Notes: generated from the sequence alone by a model not told the origin. 64,000 nt of DNA from DASUPK01 sp963804595 (GCA_963804595.1 CAWDQZ010000007.1:62001-126000); one strand, 5' to 3'. Shown: positions 41,697 through 50,094, numbered from the stretch's first letter. Program-made: numbers and translations.

Positions 41697-42541
41697 CATG
41701 GGCACTCATCCTCGGCACGGTTGCCCTCCTGCTCGGAATCGCGGCCGCCCTCCAGCTGCTCCCGGACCGTGGGCGACCGCCGAGCCGGTTCCCTGGGAGC
41801 GACTCTCGGCCGCCCGTCTTCGAATCGCTGGCGGCCCGGTCCATGCTGGCCACTGTGGACGAGCGGCTCAAACTCTCGGTTCGAACCGCCAGGGCCGGGC
41901 TCGCTGATCGCATCTCCGTCCCATCGCTGCTCGCCGCGAAGATCGGGGGCGCCCTCGCCGGTTGCCTGTGGGCGCTGATCATCGCGCCGGCGGCGCCGAG
42001 CCGGCTCGGATGGATCGTGGCGGCGGCATTGCCGGCCGCCGGGTTTCTCGGTCCAGACGCCTGGCTCGAGCGCCGCGCACGTCGCCGCCTCCGCGGCCTG
42101 CGCTCAGTGCTGCCGGACGCGCTCGACTTCCTCGCCGTCGGAACGAGCGCGGGGCGCAGCCCGCTCGCGGGGTTGACGGAGCTCGGGGCGGGCGAAGGCG
42201 CGCTCGCTCGCGAGCTGGCGATGCTCGCAGCCGAGACCTCGTGCGGCCTCGCGCAGACCGAAGCCCTGAATTCGCTCCGGCGCCGGGCGCCGGTGCGGGA
42301 GGTGGCCGCGATGTGCGGGGCGATCGAGCGCTCGCGGCGTTACGGCTCGCCGCTCGCCGATCAGCTCCGGGAGCAGGCGACGGCGCTGCGCGGCGTCCAG
42401 CGCCGCCGCATCGAGGAGCAGGCCGCCCGCGCGGCGCCGAAGATCCAACTCGCGGTCGCGCTCTTACTCGTTCCCTCGGTCCTGCTGATGATCGCCGCGG
42501 GGCTGCTGGCGAACATCGACCGGTTCATGTCCGGGTTCTAG
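41693..42541 (+). CDS. tadC: TadC-like inner-membrane platform protein (T2SF domain)
   Basis: The protein has 282 residues. The T2SF motif reads L-P-D-A-L-D-F-L-A-V-G-T-S-A-G-R-S-P-L-A-G-L and E-R-S-R-R-Y-G-S-P-L-A-D-Q-L-R-E-Q-A. The C-terminal A-P-K-I-Q-L-A-V-A-L-L-L-V-P-S-V-L-L-M-I-A-A-G is typical of TadC. It is the partner of the preceding gene. No pilin gene is visible downstream, so pilins must lie elsewhere. Its stop overlaps the convergent Ada-domain gene by 4 bases. Confidence 0.9.
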   Translation: MTWALILGTVALLLGIAAALQLLPDRGRPPSRFPGSDSRPPVFESLAARSMLATVDERLKLSVRTARAGLADRISVPSLLAAKIGGALAGCLWALIIAPAAPSRLGWIVAAALPAAGFLGPDAWLERRARRRLRGLRSVLPDALDFLAVGTSAGRSPLAGLTELGAGEGALARELAMLAAETSCGLAQTEALNSLRRRAPVREVAAMCGAIERSRRYGSPLADQLREQATALRGVQRRRIEEQAARAAPKIQLAVALLLVPSVLLMIAAGLLANIDRFMSGF

Positions 42542-42753
42542 GCGTTGTCGGGATGGCAGCGGAGACACGCTCGGAACCCGTCGCTCCGGGCCGCCGCGGC
42601 AGTCCGATAGAAGCGCACGTTCTCGCGCTTCGGGGTGCGGGCCGGACATCCCGGGCGGCAGTAGATGCCGGTCGTCGTCACGGCGGCGAGGAAATCGCCG
42701 GCGAAGCTCTCGTCCCGGCTCTCCATCGCTCGATAGCGCTGGTCGAAGTCCAT
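42538..42753 (-). CDS. Stand-alone Ada zinc-binding domain protein
   Basis: The protein has 71 residues from ATG 42753 after GGAAGGAGAA. It is just the N-Ada10 domain: D-F-D-Q-R-Y-R-A-M-E-S-R-D, T-G-I-Y-C-R-P-G-C-P-A-R, N-V-R-F-Y-R-T-A-A-A-A-R and C-L-R-C-H. The four Cys bind zinc, and the first accepts methyl groups from DNA phosphotriesters in Ada. The AraC HTH and alkyltransferase domains of full Ada are absent, so it could be a stripped-down methylation sensor or a DNA-binding accessory. Confidence 0.85.
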   Translation of the reverse strand: MDFDQRYRAMESRDESFAGDFLAAVTTTGIYCRPGCPARTPKRENVRFYRTAAAARSDGFRACLRCHPDNA

Positions 42754-42965
42754 CGTCGTTCTCCTTCCGGATCTGGGCACCACTCTCGAAACGCAGGCAT
42801 CCGGCGGAATGTGAGATTCGACCGGACCTAGTGCCGAAGCGGATCGGCTCGAACTCACGGCGGTCATGGGGCGTAGGAGGTTCGTTCCCGATCCTCCTTG
42901 TTGCAACCAGAGTTGCAGTGAGCGGCCCGGTGGCGACCCCGGTGGCGATCTCAATGCGACGCCGC

Positions 42966-42988
42966 AAACCGCATGGGAATGCGGTTTT
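42966..42988 (+). terminator. Hairpin terminator upstream of the dcw operon
   Basis: A 9-bp stem AAACCGCAT/ATGCGGTTT with loop GGGA is followed by a T. It lies in the otherwise gene-free 42.75-43.23 kb interval. Between it and the Ada gene start I see no further feature. Confidence 0.55.
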
Positions 42989-43057
42989 CATGCCGCAGCG
43001 GGGCCGGGTAGCAATTCCGTCCGACGGATCGAGTCAAATTCCGCGGGCCACGATGTG

Positions 43058-43091
43058 TTGCAAAGTGGGACAGAGTGGGTTAGCGTGGCGG
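43058..43091 (+). promoter_or_regulatory. dcw promoter overlapped by three MraZ boxes
   Basis: TTGCAA (43058-43063), a 17-base spacer and TAGCGT (43081-43086) form a good promoter. Three 10-base repeats run through its spacer and -10: AAAGTGGGAC, AGAGTGGGTT and AGCGTGGCGG (starts 43062, 43072, 43082). They share GTGG at 10-base spacing, the layout MraZ is known to bind. Autorepression of the operon by MraZ is therefore likely. Confidence 0.75.
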
Positions 43092-43107
43092 CCAAGAGTT
43101 GGTCATA

Positions 43108-43206
43108 GGGCCGGGGTGATGAGGTTCCTCCCACCTCACCACCCCGGCCCGCTCCGAACCAGGGGAAGCCAACTCCCACCACTAAACGGGTTGCTCCTGG
43201 CGGAGC
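43108..43206 (+). ncRNA. Structured 5' leader of mraZ (two tandem hairpins)
   Basis: Hairpin 1 (43108-43150) has 16 base pairs and one A-C mismatch (left arm GGGCCGGGGTGATGAGG) with a 9-base loop. Hairpin 2 (43151-43206) pairs GCTCCG with CGGAGC and CCAGG with CCTGG, with an AA bulge and a loop that can pair AACTCCC with GGGTT. The pair sits between the promoter and the mraZ ribosome site CAGGAAG, with no T-run. A leader regulatory RNA, possibly akin to the actinobacterial mraW motif, is plausible; relation to that motif is not verified. Confidence 0.5.
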
Positions 43207-43231
43207 ACCCTCGCATTACAGGAAGCCCACC

Positions 43232-43678
43232 TTGTCGTTTCTCGGTCAGTACGAGCACAACCTCGATGCGAAGGACCGCCTCACGGTCCCGTCGAGGTTC
43301 CGCGCGGCGCTCGCCGATGGAGTCGTTCTGGCCAAGGGACTCGAACCCTGCGTGTGGGTGTTCGCACCCGCGGGCTACGAGCGCTTCACCCAGCAGTTCC
43401 TCGGCAAGACGAACCCGCTCGGGCGCCAGGGTCGCATGATGCGCCGCCACTTCCACGGCGGTGCTTTCGACGACACGCTCGACTCGGCGGGCCGCATCCG
43501 GCTGCCGAAGAAGCTGATCGAGCACGCCGGCGTGGGGGAGGGCCCCTGCGTGATCGTCGGCTCCGACGACTGGTTCGAGATCTGGAACGCCGAGCGCTGG
43601 GCGAGCTACGAGAAGGCGATGGCGGAGGAGGTCTCGGATGTGGCGGAGAACCTCTCCGAGGACGAGCGAGGAGGCTGA
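43232..43678 (+). CDS. mraZ: Transcriptional regulator MraZ
   Basis: The protein has 148 residues, TTG start after CAGGAAG. It contains two SpoVT-AbrB-like MraZ repeats: F-L-G-Q-Y-E-H-N-L-D-A-K-D-R-L-T-V-P-S-R-F-R near the N-terminus, and F-D-D-T-L-D-S-A-G-R-I-R-L-P-K-K-L in the second half, each with the family D-x-x-x-R-(L/I)-x-(V/L)-P motif. MraZ forms rings that bind GTGG repeats, and such repeats lie in the promoter just upstream. It is the first gene of the division and cell-wall operon, 1 base before the rsmH start. Confidence 0.95.
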   Translation: MSFLGQYEHNLDAKDRLTVPSRFRAALADGVVLAKGLEPCVWVFAPAGYERFTQQFLGKTNPLGRQGRMMRRHFHGGAFDDTLDSAGRIRLPKKLIEHAGVGEGPCVIVGSDDWFEIWNAERWASYEKAMAEEVSDVAENLSEDERGG

Positions 43679-43679
43679 G

Positions 43680-44708
43680 ATGGGGACGGCAACACACCGT
43701 GTAGTGAAACCGCCCACATACGCGGCGGCCACAAACACCGCCGCCGAATCATCAGCGAATCTTTCCTATGTGCCGAAGGACCACGAACCCGTTCTCGCCG
43801 AGGAGCTCATCGATCTCCTCGATCCCCGCCCGGGCCAGACCTTCGTCGACTGCACCTTCGGAGGCGGCGGCCACGCGCGCCTGATCGCCGAGCGGCTCGG
43901 CCCCGAGGGCGAGCTGATCGCCGTCGACCGCGACCCGGCGGCCGAGGAGCGCTGGCGTGAGTTCGCGAGCGAGGTGCCCGGTCGCGCCCGCTTCCTGCGC
44001 GCTGACTTCGTCGCCGCCCTCGAGGGGCTCCGCGGTGAGGGCGTGCGGCCGGACGGTCTGGTTTTCGACCTCGGTATGTCCTCCATGCAGGTCGACGCCT
44101 GGGAGCGGGGCTTCTCCTACTCATACGACGCCCCGCTCGACATGCGCATGGACCCGACCCAGCATCTCTCGGCCGCGACGGTGGTGAACGAATGGCCTCA
44201 GGATCGTCTGGCACTCGCGATTCGCGAGCTGGGCGAGGAGCGTCGCGCCGGCTCGATCGCCCGCGAGATCGTCAGGCGCCGACCGATCGAGACGACCGCG
44301 CAGCTGGTAGCCGCGATCAAGGCTGCGATCCCGCCGTCGGAGCGCTTCGGCCGCGGCCACCCGGCGAAGCGAACCTTTCAGGCGATCCGCATCGCGGTCA
44401 ACGGCGAGCTCGACGCGCTCGACCGTGCGCTGCCGCTCGGCTGGAGCATCCTCGAGGTGGGCGGGCGCCTCGGCGCGATCTCCTTCCACTCGCTTGAGGA
44501 CAGGCGGGTCAAGCGCTTCCTCGCCGACCGTGCTCGCGGCTGCGTCTGCCCGCCGGAGCTCCCCGTCTGCGTCTGCGGCCGCGAGCCGGAGGCCGAGTTG
44601 ATCACCAAGCGCGCCGTCTCCCCTGGAACCGAGGAGCTCGAGAGGAACCCCCGCGCCGGCTCCGCTCACCTGCGCGCCGCGCTCAAGATCCGGGAGGCGC
44701 AGGACTGA
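43680..44708 (+). CDS. rsmH: 16S rRNA (cytosine1402-N4)-methyltransferase
   Basis: The protein has 342 residues. The conserved H-E-P-V-L-A-E-E-L and SAM motif F-V-D-C-T-F-G-G-G-G-H-A are followed by V-D-R-D-P-A-A, F-D-L-G-M-S-S-M-Q-V-D, R-G-F-S-Y and the substrate region R-I-A-V-N-G-E-L-D-A-L. The end motifs are G-A-I-S-F-H-S-L-E-D-R and K-R-A-V-S-P-G-T-E-E-L-E-R-N-P-R-A-G-S-A. The first 35 residues precede the usual start and may be disordered. It methylates C1402 in the ribosomal P site. It overlaps the next gene by 1 base. Confidence 0.96.
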   Translation: MGTATHRVVKPPTYAAATNTAAESSANLSYVPKDHEPVLAEELIDLLDPRPGQTFVDCTFGGGGHARLIAERLGPEGELIAVDRDPAAEERWREFASEVPGRARFLRADFVAALEGLRGEGVRPDGLVFDLGMSSMQVDAWERGFSYSYDAPLDMRMDPTQHLSAATVVNEWPQDRLALAIRELGEERRAGSIAREIVRRRPIETTAQLVAAIKAAIPPSERFGRGHPAKRTFQAIRIAVNGELDALDRALPLGWSILEVGGRLGAISFHSLEDRRVKRFLADRARGCVCPPELPVCVCGREPEAELITKRAVSPGTEELERNPRAGSAHLRAALKIREAQD

Positions 44709-45496
44709 TGGAGGCGGCAACCGCACGCACCGCGAGGTCCGCGCCCCAGCGCAAGCCCAGCCGCAAGCCCGCGCCGGCGAAGCGGCGGCCCCGCCCGAGG
44801 ACTTCCCGTGCACGCGCCGGCCAGCCCCCGGCCGGCCGCCTGGTCCGGCCCGCGCTGGCGGGCGCCGCCCTCTTCCCGCAGGCCGCGATGCGCAGCGCGG
44901 GAGCCGTCCGCGACTTCTCGGACTCCGGCCTGATCCAGGGCCTCACCCGCGGGCGCAGCTGGATCGCGGTGCTCTGCGCGCTGCTCGGCGGGATCGTGGC
45001 GCTCAATGTCCTCAGCCTCAGCCTCACGGCGGGCTCCGGCCAGACCTCTCTGCAGATCGACGAGCTGAAGACCGAGGTCTCGTCCCTGAACGCGCAGATC
45101 GAGCAGAAGCTCGCTGCGTACAAGGTCGAGGCCGAGGCGGCGCGGCTCGGGCTCGCCAATCCGGATCCGAAGGCGATCACGTTCCTGAGCGCCAACGGCG
45201 CGAACGCCCGCCGCGTCGCCCATCTGCTCGCCACAGACGGCTTCCTGCTGGCACCGAGCCAGCCCTCCAGCTATCCGGCGCCCGGGACCTCCTACGCACC
45301 GGTGCCGAGCTCGAGCCCGGCGACGACCACCACCACCAGCGCGATGCCGACCACGGCCGCGCCGACTCAGACAGCGCCAACTACGACGGCCCCCCCGAGC
45401 GAGGCTCCCGCGCCGAGCGGCGAGGCAGACGGCACCGCCGGCAGCGGCACCTCGAGCGGGTCGACGTCGAGCACGACCGGAGGAGTGGGGCTCTAG
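44708..45496 (+). CDS. FtsL-like division protein with long low-complexity tail
   Basis: The protein has 262 residues. A basic, Pro-rich cytoplasmic segment (1-85) leads to one transmembrane helix (about 88-108, A-V-L-C-A-L-L-G-G-I-V-A-L-N-V-L-S) and a short coiled coil (D-E-L-K-T-E-V-S-S-L-N-A-Q-I-E-Q-K-L), the FtsL architecture. Its place between rsmH and the class B PBP is that of ftsL. The extracellular C-terminus (about 180-262) is a Pro/Thr/Ser/Gly-rich unstructured tail not seen in classical FtsL. FtsL scaffolds FtsQ/FtsB and activates FtsWI. The assignment rests on topology and position. Confidence 0.75.
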   Translation: MEAATARTARSAPQRKPSRKPAPAKRRPRPRTSRARAGQPPAGRLVRPALAGAALFPQAAMRSAGAVRDFSDSGLIQGLTRGRSWIAVLCALLGGIVALNVLSLSLTAGSGQTSLQIDELKTEVSSLNAQIEQKLAAYKVEAEAARLGLANPDPKAITFLSANGANARRVAHLLATDGFLLAPSQPSSYPAPGTSYAPVPSSSPATTTTTSAMPTTAAPTQTAPTTTAPPSEAPAPSGEADGTAGSGTSSGSTSSTTGGVGL

Positions 45497-45508
45497 AGCC
45501 CTGAGCGC

Positions 45509-47167
45509 ATGCGCGGGATCGACCGCCGCCTCGGGCTGCTCTTCTGCGCGTTCCTACTGATCTTCTCGTTCGCGATCGCCCGGTCGTTCTGGCTCCAGGG
45601 CGTTCGCGGCGGCGCCCTGCGCGCCGAGGCGCACAGCCAGCAGGTCACCCAGGTGACGGTCCCGGGCCAGCGCGGGCGCGTCCTCGATCGCAACGGCAAG
45701 GTGCTGGCGGCGTCCGAAGACGCGGCGGACGTGATCGCCACGCCCTACCAGGTGAAGAACGTCGGCCAGACGGCGCTGAAGCTCCACGACCTGCTGAACG
45801 TCCCGACCACCGAACTGGTCTCGAAGCTCGGCGATCGCAGCTCCGGCTTCGAGTACCTGGCGCGGAAGGTCTCCACCGACACCGCCGCCACGATCGAGAA
45901 GCTCGACATCGCCGGGGTCTCGACCGTTCCCACCAGCCGCCGCCTCTACCCGCAGGGTGACATGGCCTCGCAGGTGATCGGCGCCGTCGGGACCGACAAC
46001 CAGGGCCTGACGGGGCTGGAGCACTCCGAGAACGGCGTCCTCGGCGGCGGGAACGGGGAGCAGGACGTCGTCCACGACGCGCTCGGCCGCCCGCTTCGGA
46101 TGGAGACCGTGACGCCGGCGAGCGTCGGCGAGGACATCCAGACGACGATCGACGCCGCGATCCAGGGCAAGACGGAGGAGGCCCTGTCCGCGGCGGCCGA
46201 GCAGTATGGAGCGAAGGGCGCGACCGCGATCGTCATGAACCCGAACACCGGAGAGGTGCTGGCCATGGCGAACTATCCCGGGTTCGACCCATCCAACCTG
46301 CAGAGCGCGACCCCCGACGAGCTCGAGAACCGCGCCACCGGCTTCACCTACGAGCCGGGTTCCACCTTCAAGGCGTTCACCGTGGCCTCCGCTCTCTCCG
46401 ACCACGTGGTGACGCCGCACTCGAGCTTCTACCTGCCGCCCACGATCCGCGTCTACGACCGGGTGATCGGCGAGTCCCACCCCCGCGGCGCGGTCACCCT
46501 GACCACCGCCCAGATCCTGGCCCAGTCCTCCAACGTGGGTGCGGTCACGATCGGGATGAAGGAGGGCGCCACCCGGTTCTCCCAGTGGATCAACCGGTTC
46601 GGCTTCGGCCGGCCCACCGGCCTCGACTATCCCGGCGAGGAGCGCGGAATCGTTCCCGAGCTGAAGGACTACTCGGGCTCCACCATGGGGAACCTGCCGA
46701 TCGGCCAGGGCCTGTCGGTGACCCCGATGCAGATAGCGACGGCCTACGCGGCGATCGCCAACGGCGGCATCCTCCGAAAGCCCACCTTGATCAGGTCGAT
46801 CGGGGGCCAGCCCGTGGACGAGAACACCGACCCGCATCGCGTGATCGGCCCGCGGGTCGCCTCACAGCTCCGCCGCATGCTCGAGGGCGTTCTGGAGCCG
46901 GGCGGCACGGCCTCCGCGGTGAGCGTTCCCGGCTACGTGCTGGCCGGCAAGACGGGAACCGCGCAGAAGGTCGAGAACGGGACCTACTCCGACACCAAGT
47001 ACGTCGCCTCCTTCGTCGGGTTCGCCCCGGCGGAGCACCCGAAGCTGCTGGTCGCGGTGGTCGTCGACGAGCCCCAGTACGTGCACGTCGGCGGCGCCGT
47101 CGCGGCGCCGGTCTTCGGCCAGATCGCCGCCTTTGCGCTGCCCTACCTGGGCATCTCTCCCCACTAG
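45509..47167 (+). CDS. ftsI: Peptidoglycan transpeptidase, class B PBP
   Basis: The protein has 552 residues. An N-terminal membrane anchor (about 8-28) is followed by the PBP dimer domain (R-G-R-V-L-D-R-N-G) and the transpeptidase domain with S285-T-F-K288, S340-S-N342 and K481-T-G483, all intact. P-N-T-G-E-V-L-A-M-A-N-Y-P-G-F-D-P is the typical pre-active-site stretch. It lacks C-terminal PASTA domains, so it is a short FtsI/PbpB. It cross-links septal peptidoglycan together with FtsW. It starts 12 bases after the FtsL-like gene. Confidence 0.95.
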   Translation: MRGIDRRLGLLFCAFLLIFSFAIARSFWLQGVRGGALRAEAHSQQVTQVTVPGQRGRVLDRNGKVLAASEDAADVIATPYQVKNVGQTALKLHDLLNVPTTELVSKLGDRSSGFEYLARKVSTDTAATIEKLDIAGVSTVPTSRRLYPQGDMASQVIGAVGTDNQGLTGLEHSENGVLGGGNGEQDVVHDALGRPLRMETVTPASVGEDIQTTIDAAIQGKTEEALSAAAEQYGAKGATAIVMNPNTGEVLAMANYPGFDPSNLQSATPDELENRATGFTYEPGSTFKAFTVASALSDHVVTPHSSFYLPPTIRVYDRVIGESHPRGAVTLTTAQILAQSSNVGAVTIGMKEGATRFSQWINRFGFGRPTGLDYPGEERGIVPELKDYSGSTMGNLPIGQGLSVTPMQIATAYAAIANGGILRKPTLIRSIGGQPVDENTDPHRVIGPRVASQLRRMLEGVLEPGGTASAVSVPGYVLAGKTGTAQKVENGTYSDTKYVASFVGFAPAEHPKLLVAVVVDEPQYVHVGGAVAAPVFGQIAAFALPYLGISPH

Positions 47168-47201
47168 GGCGCCTCGGCTGGGGTCGCGGGTGTCTCGCTC
47201 C

Positions 47202-47215
47202 TAGAATCGCCCCGC
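47202..47215 (+). promoter_or_regulatory. Candidate leaderless promoter of murE
   Basis: TAGAAT (47202-47207) lies exactly 8 bases before the murE ATG in the only gap within the first half of the cluster (48 bases). No ribosome binding site is present there, which supports a leaderless start and an internal promoter. Confidence 0.4.
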
Positions 47216-48727
47216 ATGGAGCTGGGAGAGCTGCTCAGAGCCTCGGGTGTGGCCGCCGAGCTGTCCGGGGCCGGGTCCGTCGAGATCCGCGATCTTGCCT
47301 ACGACAGCCGCCGGGCGGCCCCCGGCACCCTCTTCTTCAGCTTTCCCGGCGGGCGGACGGATGGCCACGACTTCGCCCCGGCGGCGGTCGAGGCCGGCGC
47401 CGCGGCGCTCGTCGTCGAGCGCCCGCTCGACCTCGACGTGCCCCAGGCGCGGGTCGAGGACGCCCGCGCGGCGATGGCGCCGATCGCCGCGGCCTTCAAC
47501 GGCGATCCGACCTCCGAGCTCGGGGTCGTGGGCATCACCGGCACCAATGGGAAGACGACCACAGCCTTCCTGATCCGGCACCTGCTCGAGTCGGCGGGCC
47601 ACCGTTGTGGGCTGCTCGGGACGGTCCAGCAGGTGGTCGCCGGACGGGTCGAGGAGGTCGAGCGGACGACCCCCGAGGCGATCGATCTGCAGCGCACCTT
47701 CGACCGGATGCTCGAGTCGGGTGACGAGTACTGCGCGATGGAGGTCTCCTCGCACGCCCTGGTCCTGCACCGGGCGGATGCGATCCACTTCGCGGCCAAG
47801 GTGTTCACGAACCTGAGCCAGGACCACCTCGACTTCCACGCGGACATGGAGGACTACTTCGAGGCCAAGCGGCTGCTCTTCTCCAGCGAGGGAGGCGCGC
47901 CGATCGTCGAGCTGGAGGGGGGAATCTCCGTGCTGAACAGGGATGATCCCTACGGCCGGCGCCTCGCGGAGGGTCTGGACTGCGGGGCGGGCGGTGAGTG
48001 CGTCAGCTACTCGGCCGCCGGGGGTGACGCCGACCTGACCGCCCGCGACGTCACATTCGACGCATCCGGCTCCCGCTTCATCTGTGCAACGCCCGACGGC
48101 GATATCGAGGTGCGCATCCCGCTCCCGGGTGACTTCAACGTCGCCAACGCCCTGGCAGCGCTCGGGGTGGCCCGTGCTCTCGGCCTCGATCTGCGCGCCG
48201 CGGCCTCCGCCCTGGCGTCCGCCGAGCAGGTGCCGGGGCGCTTCGAGTCGATCGACGAGGGCCAGTCGTTCTCGGTGGTGGTCGACTACGCGCATACCCC
48301 GGACTCGCTCGAGAACGTCCTGAAGGCGGCGCGCCGTGTCACGCGGGGACGCCTGATCGCGGTCTTCGGCGCCGGCGGGGACCGCGACCGCGACAAGCGG
48401 CCGCTGATGGGCAGGGCGGGCGCCGAGCTCTCGGACGTGGCCGTGGTCACCTCGGACAATCCCCGCTCCGAGGACCCGGCGGCGATCATCGAGCAGATCG
48501 AGGCGGGGATCGGCGAGGGGGCGACGGCCGAGCTGGCCGTGGAGCAGGACCGGCGGGCGGCGATCGCGCTGGCGCTCGGGCGCGCCGGCGACGGGGACAT
48601 GGTCGTGATCGCCGGCAAGGGACACGAGCAGGGTCAGGAGTTCGAGAACGGCCGGAAGGTCCCGTTCGACGATCGCGACGTTGCCAGGGACGAGCTCAGG
48701 AAGCTGACGAAAGCCGCCGCGAGTTGA
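47216..48727 (+). CDS. murE: UDP-MurNAc-tripeptide synthetase (meso-DAP adding)
   Basis: The protein has 503 residues. The N-terminal UDP-binding domain reads L-A-Y-D-S-R-R-A-A-P-G-T-L-F-F-S-F-P-G. The ATP loop is V-G-I-T-G-T-N-G-K-T-T-T. A central region has E-V-S-S-H-A-L and N-L-S-Q-D-H-L-D-F-H (with the site of the carbamoyl-Lys further along). The C-domain reads V-D-Y-A-H-T-P-D-S-L-E-N-V-L and V-T-S-D-N-P-R-S-E-D-P. The D-N-P-R motif indicates meso-diaminopimelate as the added amino acid. It overlaps murF by 4 bases. Confidence 0.96.
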   Translation: MELGELLRASGVAAELSGAGSVEIRDLAYDSRRAAPGTLFFSFPGGRTDGHDFAPAAVEAGAAALVVERPLDLDVPQARVEDARAAMAPIAAAFNGDPTSELGVVGITGTNGKTTTAFLIRHLLESAGHRCGLLGTVQQVVAGRVEEVERTTPEAIDLQRTFDRMLESGDEYCAMEVSSHALVLHRADAIHFAAKVFTNLSQDHLDFHADMEDYFEAKRLLFSSEGGAPIVELEGGISVLNRDDPYGRRLAEGLDCGAGGECVSYSAAGGDADLTARDVTFDASGSRFICATPDGDIEVRIPLPGDFNVANALAALGVARALGLDLRAAASALASAEQVPGRFESIDEGQSFSVVVDYAHTPDSLENVLKAARRVTRGRLIAVFGAGGDRDRDKRPLMGRAGAELSDVAVVTSDNPRSEDPAAIIEQIEAGIGEGATAELAVEQDRRAAIALALGRAGDGDMVVIAGKGHEQGQEFENGRKVPFDDRDVARDELRKLTKAAAS

Positions 48728-50094
48728 AGACGCTCGACGGTGAACGGCTCGCCTCCGCGGCGGGGGTGGAGGTGCTTGCCGCCGGAGGCGACGGCGGTCC
48801 GGCGCGGGCGGTGATCGACTCACGCGAGGTCCGCGAGGGCGATCTCTTCGTCGGCCTGCCGGGCGAGCGCTTCGACGGCGGCGAGTTCGGAGCCGAGGCA
48901 CTGCGACGAGGCGCCTGGGGAATCCTCGTTTCCACGCAGTGGGGGCGCGAGCTCGCCATGCAGCGCAACGTGGGGGCGACTGAGGGGGCGGGCGGCTGGG
49001 TGCTCGGGGCGGCTGACCCGCTGGCCTCGCTGCAGTCTCTCGCCCGGGCCTGGCGCGAGCGGCTCGGCTGCCATGTCATCGGGATCACGGGCTCGACGGG
49101 CAAGACCTCCGTCAAGGACATCTGCCGGGCGCTCCTCCCGGGCGAGATCCACGCCAGTCCCGAAAACTTCAACACCGAGATCGGCATGCCGCTCGCTGTG
49201 CTGTCCGCGCCGGAGGGCACGGACGTCCTGGTGCTGGAGATGGGGATGCGCGGGCCGGGGCAGATCGCCGAGCTCTGCGCGATCGCTGAGCCCGATGTGG
49301 CTGTGATCACGAACGTCGGGCCGGTTCACGTCGAGCTCCTCGGCTCGATCGAGGCGATCGCGGCGACGAAGGCGGAGATCATCGACGGGCTCCGGCCCGG
49401 CGGGACCGCCGTCGTCCCGGCCGACCCGGGGCCGCTCGAGGCCTACCTGGAGCGGGCGCCGAAGCTGCTGAGCTTCGGTCCGGGCGGGGACGTCGAGGCG
49501 GTGAAGGTAACGACCGGGCCGGGTGAGACGGATGCGCTCGTCCGCGGCCCGGTGGGAGAACAGCGCTTCAGGCTCCCCTTCGTCGAGGCGCACAACCTGA
49601 TCAACGCGCTCGCCGCGGTCGCGGCGGGGGTCGCGCTCGGCTTCCCGCTGGAGGAGATGGCCGGTCTGGCCCCCGGGATAGTCTTCTCGCGGCTTCGTGG
49701 GGAGCTGGTGGAGCTCCCGGAGGACGCCATCCTGATCAACGACTCCTACAACGCCAACCCGGTCTCGATGCGGGCGGCGCTGGACCATCTCGCCTCACTC
49801 GATGCGAGGGGCAGGCGTGTCGCCGTGCTGGGGGAGATGCGTGAGCTCGGCCCGGACGCCGCCGCCTATCACCGCGAGATCGGGGAGTACGCGAGGGAGC
49901 GCGGCGTCGAGCTGATCATCGGCGTCGGCGAGCGGGCCTCCGCATACGAGCCAGACCAGCAGGTTGGGGATGCCGAGACAGCGGCCGACGCGCTCGCCGC
50001 AGCCCTTGGGCCCGGCGATGCCGTCCTCGTCAAGGGCTCGCGGGCAGTCGGCCTGGAGCGGGTTGCGGAGAAGCTCACGGAATCGGATAGCTAG
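48724..50094 (+). CDS. murF: UDP-MurNAc-tripeptide--D-Ala-D-Ala ligase
   Basis: The protein has 456 residues from TTG 48724 in a TTGA overlap with murE. The ATP loop reads I-G-I-T-G-S-T-G-K-T-S-V-K-D. Further family motifs are N-F-N-T-E-I-G-M-P-L, L-E-M-G-M-R-G-P-G-Q-I, T-N-V-G-P-V-H-V-E-L-L-G-S, I-N-D-S-Y-N-A-N-P-V-S-M and the C-terminal G-S-R-A-V-G-L-E. It completes the pentapeptide. It is directly adjacent to mraY, with no gap between stop and start. Confidence 0.96.
   Translation: MKTLDGERLASAAGVEVLAAGGDGGPARAVIDSREVREGDLFVGLPGERFDGGEFGAEALRRGAWGILVSTQWGRELAMQRNVGATEGAGGWVLGAADPLASLQSLARAWRERLGCHVIGITGSTGKTSVKDICRALLPGEIHASPENFNTEIGMPLAVLSAPEGTDVLVLEMGMRGPGQIAELCAIAEPDVAVITNVGPVHVELLGSIEAIAATKAEIIDGLRPGGTAVVPADPGPLEAYLERAPKLLSFGPGGDVEAVKVTTGPGETDALVRGPVGEQRFRLPFVEAHNLINALAAVAAGVALGFPLEEMAGLAPGIVFSRLRGELVELPEDAILINDSYNANPVSMRAALDHLASLDARGRRVAVLGEMRELGPDAAAYHREIGEYARERGVELIIGVGERASAYEPDQQVGDAETAADALAAALGPGDAVLVKGSRAVGLERVAEKLTESDS

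Noticed and set aside
42845..42905. A tRNA-like remnant (GAGTTCGAG and AGGTTCGTTCCC words) before the dcw operon.
   Set aside because: No acceptor, D or anticodon stems can be formed around these words.
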